DNA from: Modestobacter caceresii
GTDB taxonomy: Bacteria; Actinomycetota; Actinomycetes; Mycobacteriales; Geodermatophilaceae
Reading direction: 5' to 3'
DNA: 39,508 nucleotides
Assembly: GCF_000761485.1 (NCBI RefSeq)
Contig: NZ_JPMX01000052.1
Coordinates: forward strand, 16,252 to 55,759
The position numbers were made by a program, and so were the translations under genes. The number at the start of each line of letters is the position of its first letter. Position 1 is the first letter of the stretch. Positions 1 through 6,646 of the stretch are shown piece by piece. The notes beneath the pieces were generated by a model, which made no database searches, was not told the DNA's origin, and saw nothing but the letters and a program-made list of their open reading frames with translations.

Positions 1-1
1 C

Positions 2-835
2 AGCGACCTCGGCACCGTCGCGAGCTTCGCCCTCACCACCTCCGACCTGCGGGAGCTGGTGGCCGCCGCCCGCGGCTGCCTGGGGGACGGCATGGACGGC
101 GTCGTCGTCACCCACGGCACCGACACCCTGGAGGAGTCCGCCTACCTCGCCGATCTCGTGCACGACGACCCGCGCCCGATCGTCTTCACCGGTGCGCAGC
201 GCCCGTTCGACAGCCCGGCTCCCGACGGCCCGGCCAACCTCGCAGATGCGCTGCGGGTCGCCTCCGCACCCGCCGCCCGCGACCTCGGTGTGCTCCTCTG
301 CTTCGACGGCCTCGCCTTCGCCGCCCGCGGGGTGCGCAAGGTCGACACCCTGCGCACCGGTGCCTTCGGGGCTCCCGGGCGAGGGCCGGTGATCCGGCTG
401 GCCGGGGAGTCGGTCCGCCCCCTGGCCCGGCCCGCACGGCCCGCGCCCCTCCCGCTGGACCTGCGGGCGCAACTGCCCCGGGTCGACGTCGTGGCCTGCC
501 ACCTCGGCGCGGACGCGGCGCTGCTGCGCGCCGCGGTCGCCGCCGGCGCAGCCGGGCTCGTCCTGCAGGCCCTCGGCGCCGGGAACGTCCCCCCGGCGAT
601 CGCCGAGGCGACCGAGAAGCTGGTCGCCGGCGGGATCCCCGTCCTCGTCTGCTCCCGGGTCCCGTCCGGTCCCGTCGCACCGCTCTATGCCGCCGGAGGT
701 GCCCGGCTGGCCCGGGGCGGGGCCGTGTTCGCCGGTGACCTGAGCCCCTGGCAGGGACGGCTGTTGCTGGCCGCAGCGCTCGCCCTCGCCCCCGACGACC
801 CGCAGCGGGTGCTGGCCGAGCACCTCGCCGTCTGA
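2..835 (+). CDS. Type II L-asparaginase, 5' end cut by the window
   Basis: Hydrolyses L-asparagine (and often glutamine) to the acid and ammonia. The reading frame is open from base 2, so the true start and the first active-site threonine lie outside the window; an internal GTG at 59 is not the start. The second catalytic motif is clear (THGTDTLEESAYL, with the Thr-Asp pair), followed by the GAQRPFDSPAPDGPANLADA stretch typical of the family and the region around RKVDTLRTGAF that carries the catalytic lysine. About 277 residues are present of a usual 320-340. No signal peptide can be judged because the N-terminus is missing. The polysaccharide deacetylase-type gene follows 49 bp downstream on the same strand. 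Family assignment is firm; cytoplasmic or exported location is open. Confidence 0.92.
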   Translation, partial: SDLGTVASFALTTSDLRELVAAARGCLGDGMDGVVVTHGTDTLEESAYLADLVHDDPRPIVFTGAQRPFDSPAPDGPANLADALRVASAPAARDLGVLLCFDGLAFAARGVRKVDTLRTGAFGAPGRGPVIRLAGESVRPLARPARPAPLPLDLRAQLPRVDVVACHLGADAALLRAAVAAGAAGLVLQALGAGNVPPAIAEATEKLVAGGIPVLVCSRVPSGPVAPLYAAGGARLARGGAVFAGDLSPWQGRLLLAAALALAPDDPQRVLAEHLAV

Positions 836-842
836 CCCCACC

Positions 843-857
843 GCCCCGGCTCGGGGC
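843..857 (+). terminator. Short GC hairpin between asparaginase and deacetylase genes
   Basis: GCCCCG (843-848) and CGGGGC (852-857) form a 6 bp stem with a 3-base loop, directly after the asparaginase stop and before the ribosome binding site of the next gene. There is no T-run. It could be a weak terminator or an attenuating hairpin. Confidence 0.3.
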
Positions 858-884
858 CGAGCTGTGTGAAGGAGCGCGACGACG

Positions 885-1775
885 ATGAGCAAGGAGATCT
901 TCGTGGCCTTCGGCGTCGACATCGACGCCGTGGGCGGCTGGCTCGGGTCCTACGGCGGGGAGGACTCCCCGGACGACATCTCCCGCGGCGTGTTCGCCGG
1001 CGAGGTCGGTGTCCCGCGCATCCTCGAGCTGTTCCGGCGGTACGGCCTGACGCAGACGTTCTTCTGGCCGGGGCACTCGATCGAGACGTTCCCGGAGCAG
1101 TTCGACGCCTGCGTCGCAGCCGGGCACGAGATCGGCGTGCACGGCTACAGCCACGAGAACCCGATCGCGATGAGCCGGGAGCAGGAGCAGGCGGTGCTCG
1201 ACCGCTGCATCGCGCTGATCGAGGAGCGGACCGGGCGCCGTCCCACCGGGTACGTGGCCCCCTGGTGGGAGTTCAGCGGCGTCACCAACGAGCTGCTGCT
1301 CGAGCGCGGCATCAAGTACGACCACTCGCTGATGCACCGGGACTTCGAGCCCTACCACGTCCGGGTCGGCGATTCCTGGACGAAGATCGACTACTCGGCG
1401 TCGGCGGAGAGCTGGATGGAGCCGCTGGTCCGCGGGGAGGAGACCGACCTGGTCGAGATCCCGGCCAACTGGTACCTCGACGACCTGCCGCCGATGATGT
1501 TCGTCAAGTCCAGCCCCAACAGCCACGGCTTCGTGAACCCGCGGGACATCGAGCAGATGTGGCGCGACCAGTTCGACTGGGTGCACCGCGAGATGGAACA
1601 GGCGGCCTTCACCATGACCATCCACCCGGACGTCTCCGGACGCCCGCAGGTGCTGCTCATGCTGGAACGGCTCATCGAGCACATCAACGGCCACGACGGC
1701 GTCCGCTGGGCGACCTTCGACCAGATCGCCGACGACTTCCTCAGCCGCTCCCCGCGGACCGGTGGCCGGTCGTAG
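885..1775 (+). CDS. Polysaccharide deacetylase family (NodB-fold) amidohydrolase
   Basis: 296 residues, no signal peptide, so probably cytoplasmic. The NodB signature is present: the catalytic-base aspartates near the N-terminus ([12 protein letters not shown]12/D14), and the metal-binding HGYSHEN motif after EIGVHG at about residues 86-92. A later motif, [10 protein letters not shown], matches the arginine/proline substrate loop, and [10 protein letters not shown] is the C-terminal catalytic-histidine motif. The sequence resembles the cytoplasmic PuuE/HpPgdA-like branch, whose members act on small amides or cyclic imidic substrates as well as on glycans. The substrate is therefore not known. 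The ATG at 885 follows a GGAG-type ribosome binding site. Pairing with an asparaginase suggests amide-nitrogen metabolism, which is an inference. Confidence 0.85.
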   Translation: MSKEIFVAFGVDIDAVGGWLGSYGGEDSPDDISRGVFAGEVGVPRILELFRRYGLTQTFFWPGHSIETFPEQFDACVAAGHEIGVHGYSHENPIAMSREQEQAVLDRCIALIEERTGRRPTGYVAPWWEFSGVTNELLLERGIKYDHSLMHRDFEPYHVRVGDSWTKIDYSASAESWMEPLVRGEETDLVEIPANWYLDDLPPMMFVKSSPNSHGFVNPRDIEQMWRDQFDWVHREMEQAAFTMTIHPDVSGRPQVLLMLERLIEHINGHDGVRWATFDQIADDFLSRSPRTGGRS

Positions 1776-1858
1776 ACCTCGCCGCAGCGTCCCTCCTGAC
1801 GGCGGGGCGGACCCACCCCCGACGAGTCAGAGGACGTCGTACAGAGCCGTCTCCACGT

Positions 1859-2272
1859 CCAGCGCAGCAGCTCGGCGTTGAAGAACCAGTAGCCCAGCCC
1901 GGCCGTGTGGGTGAGCAGCTGACCCACCGTGGCCTTCGTCGCCGGCGGCCGCAGGCGGGGGACGTCACCGTCGAAGCCGTCGAGCACCTGCAGTGCGGCG
2001 AACTCCGGGCAGTACTCCTCCACCGGGGCGTCCAGGCGGAGGGTGCCCCGCTCGACCTGCTGCAGCGCGGCCACCGTCGCGACCATCTTGGTCATCGACA
2101 TGATGCGGAAGTGGGTCTCGGCACCGACCGGCTCGTCCCCACCGGCCACCCGGGACCCGGCCGCGCTCTCCAGGACCAGGCCGTCGCGGTCGGCGACGAC
2201 CACCACGGCGTTGGGCACGGCGCCGCGCGCCACGGCTGCCTGCAGGACGACGTCGACGGCGTTCGAGTCCAT
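1859..2272 (-). pseudogene. N-terminal fragment of a class C beta-lactamase-type serine hydrolase
   Basis: Starts well: ATG at 2272 preceded by GGGAG at good spacing. About 138 residues then match the COG1680/EstB-type serine hydrolases, with the SxxK nucleophile motif RIMSMTK (S59, K62) and the QLLTHTAGLGYWF stretch. Beyond LLRW (about base 1859) the similarity stops and the frame runs on as junk antisense to the deacetylase gene. The YxN and HxG catalytic motifs, and some 250 residues, are absent. This looks like a gene truncated at its 3' end by deletion or by insertion of neighbouring DNA. A small functional fragment is unlikely because the fold needs the missing part. Confidence 0.75.
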
Positions 2273-2382
2273 GGGTGCTCCCGGATCGGGGACGACCGGG
2301 ACTGCCCCGATCGGCGCGGTGACCTGGGTCACGGCGTTGCCCGGCACCCTGCCGGTCCGGGTCGGCCAGGGCAAGGCCTTCG

Positions 2383-3735
2383 TCAGCTGTCGATGTCGCC
2401 GGCGGGCAGCCCGCCGATGATGCCGCGGGCCAGCTCGTCGTCCCGCGGCGGACCAGTCCACTCCACGAGCAGCAACGATGCATCGTCGCTGGTCCGGCCG
2501 CCCCGGGCCGCCATGAGGGTGTGGGACAGCAGCCGGACCGTCTCGGCCACGCTCATCCCGGCGGCGCTGGTCTGCTCGACCAGTTCCCGCAGCCGGTCCT
2601 CGCCGAACTGCAGCCCGTCCGCCAGCCGTTCCTCGATGACGCCGTCGGTGAAGAACAGCACCCGGTCACCCGGCGCGAGCTGGGTCGTCTGCACCGACGG
2701 CGCGGCGCCCCCGAACCCCACGGGGCGGGTGATCGGACCGGTCAGCTCGTCGACGGCGCCGCTCGGGCGGATCCGCAGGGCTGCCGGGTGGCCCGCGTTC
2801 ACCCAGCTGAGCGTCCCGGTCTCGGTGTCCAGCTGACCCACCTGGGCCGTCGCGAAGCTCCCCGGGTGGGTCGAGCCCAGGACGTCGTCCATGTGCACGT
2901 AGAGGTCCGGAAGCGACGCAGCGGACCGTCGGCCGTGCCGGTAGGCGGCGACCACGACGGTGGCCATGATGGCCGCCTCCAGCCCGTGGCCCATGGCGTC
3001 GAACACGGCCAGGTGCAGGACGTGATCGTCCAGGGCGTAGTCGAAGCTGTCCCCGCCGACGTCGTAGGCCGGTTCCAGGATGCCGGCGAGGGCCACGTCC
3101 GGAGTGGTCATGATCAGCGGCGGCAGTGCCTGCCACTGCAGATGGGCCGACAGGCTCAACGGTGCAGCGGCGCACACCCGGGCGAACGTGCCGGTGTAGA
3201 GCGACTTGGTCACGATGAGGTCGGCCGTCAGGCCGGCCAGCCGCTGGGCGAGCCGACGGTCGTCGTCGTCCACCCCGGTGAGGGTGAACGCCAGGACGCC
3301 GACCCGGTCCGAGCCGTCGAGCATCGGCAGGTACAGCCGCACGGACCCGTCGGGCAGCTCCTGCTCGATGCGGGCCCCCTGCGCGAAGGCGCGGCCCGGC
3401 CAGCTCCCGGCGATCGCCGTCGTCACGCCGACGAGACCTGCGCCGACCAGGGGCTGCAGGGTCCGCTGGTCGTAGTCCTGCAGCCAGATGCTGACGTCGG
3501 TACCTCCGACGGCGGCGATCTCCTGCGCCACCAACGGCCCCACCAGCCGGGCCGGCATGAGGTGGGCCCGGTCGAGCAGGGACCCCAGGACCCGCTCGCC
3601 GAGGCTCTCGGTGCGGGACCGGCCCGCTGCGTCCACGAAGCCCGAGACCGAAGCGGCTCCCGGCTCCTGTACGACGATGCCGAGGTGGTCGTGCCCGTCG
3701 TCCAGCATCTGTTCTCCAACCAGGTCCCGCCCCAT
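2383..3735 (-). CDS. GAF plus SpoIIE/PP2C-type serine phosphatase
   Basis: About 450 residues. Residues 60-180 look like a GAF sensor (SIWLQDYDQRTLQPLVGAG and LYLPMLDGSDRVGVLAFTLT). Residues 195-435 form a SpoIIE/RsbU-type PPM phosphatase with the metal-site motifs PAYDVGGDSFDY, VFDAMGHGLEAA, NAGHPAA, FFTDGVIEER and the final DDASLLLVEW. Such proteins dephosphorylate anti-sigma-factor antagonists in stress signalling. No partner kinase or STAS gene lies next to it. I prefer the ATG at 3735; a GTG at 3765 would add 10 residues and neither has a strong ribosome binding site. It stands alone between two broken serine-hydrolase genes, so it may be the surviving insert of a rearranged segment. Cytoplasmic: no membrane segment seen. 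Confidence 0.88.
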   Translation of the reverse strand: MGRDLVGEQMLDDGHDHLGIVVQEPGAASVSGFVDAAGRSRTESLGERVLGSLLDRAHLMPARLVGPLVAQEIAAVGGTDVSIWLQDYDQRTLQPLVGAGLVGVTTAIAGSWPGRAFAQGARIEQELPDGSVRLYLPMLDGSDRVGVLAFTLTGVDDDDRRLAQRLAGLTADLIVTKSLYTGTFARVCAAAPLSLSAHLQWQALPPLIMTTPDVALAGILEPAYDVGGDSFDYALDDHVLHLAVFDAMGHGLEAAIMATVVVAAYRHGRRSAASLPDLYVHMDDVLGSTHPGSFATAQVGQLDTETGTLSWVNAGHPAALRIRPSGAVDELTGPITRPVGFGGAAPSVQTTQLAPGDRVLFFTDGVIEERLADGLQFGEDRLRELVEQTSAAGMSVAETVRLLSHTLMAARGGRTSDDASLLLVEWTGPPRDDELARGIIGGLPAGDIDS

Positions 3736-3765
3736 GAGAGTGACCCGTCGGCGACCCAGGCGCAC

Positions 3766-4078
3766 CGGCTCTGCGCCGGGTGGAACAGCATGGCTCCGAC
3801 AGTCGGCACCACGTCAGGGCGACCCTAGCTGCCGTGGTCACGGACGCTCGCGCCGTCGAGTCAGCACCCGGCCCACCTACCGCCGTTTCCCGCCCGGCCG
3901 GCGCAACCACTGGGACGCGCTGGTCGACCTGTTCGCCGCGGTGCACCCCGTCCCGCCGTCCCCGACCCGGGAGGACAGCACGGCCCGAGCCTGATGCCCG
4001 CACGACGGCTACCGGCCCGGTGCGCCGTTCACGACGAGAGGTACCTGATCACCGCCAGCACCCGGCGGTGGTCGTCGT
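3766..4078. other. Gene-free stretch with a possible C-terminal protein remnant
   Basis: No intact gene is visible. On the plus strand the frame ending at the stop 3992-3994 contains a protein-like stretch (RRNHWDALVDLFAAVHPVPP, about 3896-3960) that might be the tail of a lost gene, but I do not recognise it and see no start for it. The rest looks like non-coding decay. Confidence 0.35.
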
Positions 4079-4260
4079 CGCCGAGCGCCGGTCGAGCGCA
4101 TCGTGCTGCGGTCCCCCGAGCTCGGCGACTGGACCACCACGATGGGCACCCGGGCCTGGCACGGCACCGAGCCGGTCACCCTCGCCGACCACGTCCGGAT
4201 CGGCAGCAGCACCAAGACCTGGACCGCCACGGTGGCCCTGCAGCTGGTCGGCCGGGACCG
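4079..4260 (+). pseudogene. Fragment of a D-Ala-D-Ala carboxypeptidase-like serine hydrolase
   Basis: About 60 codons read like the N-terminal part of a secreted beta-lactamase/D-alanyl-D-alanine carboxypeptidase protein: PVERIVLRSPELGDWTTTMG, then HVRIGSSTKTW with the SxxK motif, then TATVALQLV. Both flanks are lost: there is no signal peptide or start upstream (stop at 4046), and downstream similarity ends at about 4260, where the tail of the minus-strand stress-protein gene begins. It is a different family branch from the fragment at 1859-2272. This is clearly a remnant rather than a small gene. Confidence 0.65.
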
Positions 4261-4272
4261 GCCAACGTCCAC

Positions 4273-4866
4273 TCAGTCGGGCGCGTCGACCCGGCCCCGT
4301 CGCTCACTGGGCCGCTGGTCCTGCCGCTCGCGATGCAGACGCAACCGGTGGCTGTGGGCCTCGGGGGAATGGACCACGGTGACCGGGCAGGGGGCGTGCA
4401 TCGCACACTGCATGCTCGTCGAGCCGAGCAGCATGGTGTGGAAGCCGCCGTGCCCGCGACTGCCCACGACGAGCAGGTCTGCGCCGTCCGACTCACGGAT
4501 GAGCGCGTCTGCTGGCGGGCCCAGCGCGGCGCGGACCTCCACATCGGGCAGTGGGCCGTCGAAGTCACGTGCGGCCTCGTCGATCGCGGTGCGGACCTTG
4601 TCCTCGCTCTGGCTGCGCAGCGTGTCGTGCAGTCGTCGTTCCTCGGGCGAGCCGATCCCGTCGTAGTCCACCCACAACTCCGGCACCCGGTAGGCGATCA
4701 CCGCCTCGACCGGCACGCCACGCCGTGCTGCGTCCTCGAGTGCGAATCTCAGTGCCGCCTTCGAGCCCCCCGAGCCGTCGACGGCTGCCACCACCCGGCG
4801 ACCGTGCATGACCTCGGGTTCGGCCAGAGCCACGTCGACGTAGAGGTCGGCCTCCTCGTCGTACAT
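4273..4866 (-). CDS. Universal stress protein (UspA domain)
   Basis: About 197 residues with one Usp domain: the N-terminal strand RRVVAAVDGSGGSKAALRFA and the ATP-binding signature GSRGHGGFHTMLLGSTS followed by CPVTVVHS. ATP-binding Usp proteins act in the cytoplasm in dormancy and stress; the exact role here is unknown. The ATG at 4866 has an excellent GGAGG site; an upstream in-frame start at 4893 would place that site inside the gene. The C-terminal 25 residues (arginine-rich, after HSPEAHSHRL) extend past the normal end of a Usp domain and overlap the junction with the broken serine-hydrolase fragment. The original stop may have been lost when the two were joined. Confidence 0.9.
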   Translation of the reverse strand: MYDEEADLYVDVALAEPEVMHGRRVVAAVDGSGGSKAALRFALEDAARRGVPVEAVIAYRVPELWVDYDGIGSPEERRLHDTLRSQSEDKVRTAIDEAARDFDGPLPDVEVRAALGPPADALIRESDGADLLVVGSRGHGGFHTMLLGSTSMQCAMHAPCPVTVVHSPEAHSHRLRLHRERQDQRPSERRGRVDAPD

Positions 4867-5488
4867 CACGCCACCTCCTCGATCCAGCAACACCGTTCGG
4901 CACCTGGCCCGGCGGCGTCCTGCTCGGGGTTTCCGGGCCGGTCAGTCCCGCGGCGGGAACGCGACCGGGACGCCGGTCCTCTCGACCGTCCGGGGCACCG
5001 TCATGAACTCATGGTCCTCCGCCGAGACCCACCTCACCAGGGCCGGCCGCTCGTCGATGACCCGGTCGTGACGAGTTCCAGGTCGATCGCTGTCGTCGGG
5101 GGCGGGTGCCCGTGACCGGCCGCCCGGCGAGGGCGGTGACCACCTCGACCGCGGCGGGCCACTAACGCTCGTCGTGGTGTGGATCGGCGTTGCGCTGGGT
5201 GCGGTGCGGTGCGGTGCGGTGCGATCGTCGGCGGGAGCGCGTGCCGGTCCGGCACCTCCTCCTTCGCCTGCTCCGCTCTGACAGCTGGCCAGCGAGCGGA
5301 TCGTCGACGAGGTCCCCACCGGCTGGCGCAGCCGGGCTCCGGCCTTCTCTGCTCCGCTGGCGCGCTGGCGTCGAGCATCAGGAGACTGATGGTCAGGTGC
5401 CGGAAGGGCAGCGGCCCGGTCCTCCCCCGACCAGGAGGTCGTCGTCAGCGAGCTCGACAGTCCAGGATCCGCACCGGTCGCGACCGGG
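4867..5488. other. Intergenic zone with protein-like scraps, no intact gene
   Basis: No complete gene is visible in about 620 bp. On the minus strand 4942-5068 a frame reads plausibly (SAEDHEFMTVPRTVERTGVP) and would continue upstream only after a frameshift. On the plus strand 5282-5389 a short frame reads LASERIVDEVPTGWRSRAP with no start. Neither is recognised. The interval also holds the (GGTGC)5 repeat. It most likely carries decayed genes plus the promoter of the heliorhodopsin frame, which I cannot place. Confidence 0.4.
5198..5223 (+). repeat. Tandem pentamer repeat (GGTGC)5
   Basis: Five perfect head-to-tail copies of GGTGC plus one extra G, about 270 bp upstream of the heliorhodopsin start. 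The unit length is not a multiple of three and no gene is visible across it. It could vary in copy number by slippage. Confidence 0.9.
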
Positions 5489-6234
5489 GTGGACGACGCG
5501 CGCCTGGCCGGCCTCCGGCGCTGGAACCTGGCGCTGACGGTGCTGCACGCAGCGCAGGCCATCGCCGCCCTGCTGCTGGCGAGCAGCTTCGCCCTCACCG
5601 TGACGTCGTCGTTCCCGGCCGGTCCCCCCGGGACGGCGGTGCCGGCACCGGAGCCGCTGGTCGACGTCGCGGTGGGCGTGGCGATCGCGCTCTTCCTCGC
5701 GCTGGCCGCGGTGGACCACCTGCTGACCGCCACGGTGCTGCGCCGGCGCTACGAGGGCGACCTGCGCCGTGGCATCAACCGGTTCCGCTGGGTCGAGTAC
5801 TCGGTCAGCTCAACCATCATGGTGCTGCTGATCTGCGCCTACACCGGCACACCGGGCTGAGCGCACTCATCGGCATCGCCGGCGCCAACGTCGCGATGAT
5901 CCTCTTCGGCTGGTTGCAAGAGCTGATGAACCCGCCCGGCCGCACCCGGACGACGATGCTGCCGTTCTGGTTCGGTTGCGTCGCCGGAGCCGCGCCCTGG
6001 GTGGCGATCACCGCCAACGTCCTCGGGGCCGAGCAGCTACCCGGTTTCGTGCTCGGGATCTTCGGATCGCTGTTCGTCTTCTTCATGAGCTTCGCGGTCA
6101 ACCAGTGGCTGCAGTACCGGGAGATCGGCCCGTGGCGCAGCTACGCCTACGGCGAGCGGGGGTACCTGGTGCTGAGCCTGGTCGCCAAGAGCCTGCTCGC
6201 CTGGCAGGTCTTCGCCGGCTCGCTGGCCACCTGA
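5489..6234 (+). pseudogene. Heliorhodopsin gene interrupted by one frameshift
   Basis: Heliorhodopsins are seven-helix retinal proteins with inverted topology and still debated function. The first frame (GTG 5489 to a stop at about 5858) gives the family N-terminus (RRWNLALTVLHAAQAIAALL) and helix 3, FRWVEYSVSSTIM, with the glutamate counterion E103. The next frame continues without a gap: LSALIGIAGANVAMILFGWL, MLPFWFGCVAGAAPW, NQWLQY, and helix 7 LVLSLVAKSLLAWQVFAG, with the retinal lysine at 6187-6189. Compared with heliorhodopsin 48C12 as I remember it, exactly one inserted base near 5848-5856 restores a continuous frame with the right loop length. No other stop occurs, so the lesion is recent, a read error, or a recoding site. 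No good ribosome binding site precedes the GTG. Confidence 0.85.
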
Positions 6235-6258
6235 CCCCGGCGGCCCGGGGCCGACCCG

Positions 6259-6280
6259 TCGGTCGTCGGTCGACGACCGA
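6259..6280 (+). terminator. Perfect 10 bp inverted repeat after the heliorhodopsin frame
   Basis: TCGGTCGTCG (6259-6268) and CGACGACCGA (6271-6280) are exact reverse complements around a 2-base centre, 25 bp after the heliorhodopsin stop. There is no T-run, as is common for actinobacterial terminators. An operator role cannot be excluded. Confidence 0.5.
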
Positions 6281-6344
6281 TGAGTCCGGCACCGCACGCC
6301 GGTCTCCTCCTCCGTGAGCCAGACGACCAGGACGGGAGACGGTC

Positions 6345-6431
6345 ATGCGCAGAGTCGTGGCACGGACGGCGGTGCCGCTCGACGGATACGTCGAGGACCC
6401 GGACTGCGACATCAGCAACTCGCCACGATGA
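6345..6431 (+). pseudogene. N-terminal stub of a RibD/dihydrofolate reductase-like protein
   Basis: An ATG with a GGGAG site opens a 28-codon frame reading MRRVVARTAVPLDGYVEDPD and then a stop. The start of RibD C-terminal-domain/dihydrofolate reductase-fold proteins is typically of the form M-R-K-V-V-x-x-x-x-x-S-L-D-G-Y-I-x-D-P-D, so this is a recognisable N-terminus without the remaining 150 or so residues. The following 210 bp do not continue the family in any frame I can read. It is a deletion remnant, although a translated micro-peptide is formally possible. Confidence 0.6.
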
Positions 6432-6557
6432 GCGCCCACCTCTCCGACCCCGCTGACCGGGCACGTCGGACCGTTCACGCCCGGCGAGCGGCCGGTCACA
6501 TGGGGAGGGCCCGCGCGGCCGTGCACGGGAGTGCTCGGTCATCCGGAGGAAAAGGCG

Positions 6558-6586
6558 ATGACGGGCTCGACAGCCCTCGCTAGCGT
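6558..6586 (+). promoter_or_regulatory. Candidate promoter of the MMPL transporter gene
   Basis: ATGACG (6558-6563) and TAGCGT (6581-6586) lie 17 bp apart and fit actinobacterial -35 (TTGACN-like) and -10 (TANNNT) elements. They are about 60 bp upstream of the ATG at 6647. The interval 6432-6557 before it shows no gene. Confidence 0.4.
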
Positions 6587-6646
6587 CGCCGCCGCACCCG
6601 CCACCCGTCCGGGTCCGCTGACCCGGCGCTCCCTGAGAGGCCCGTC

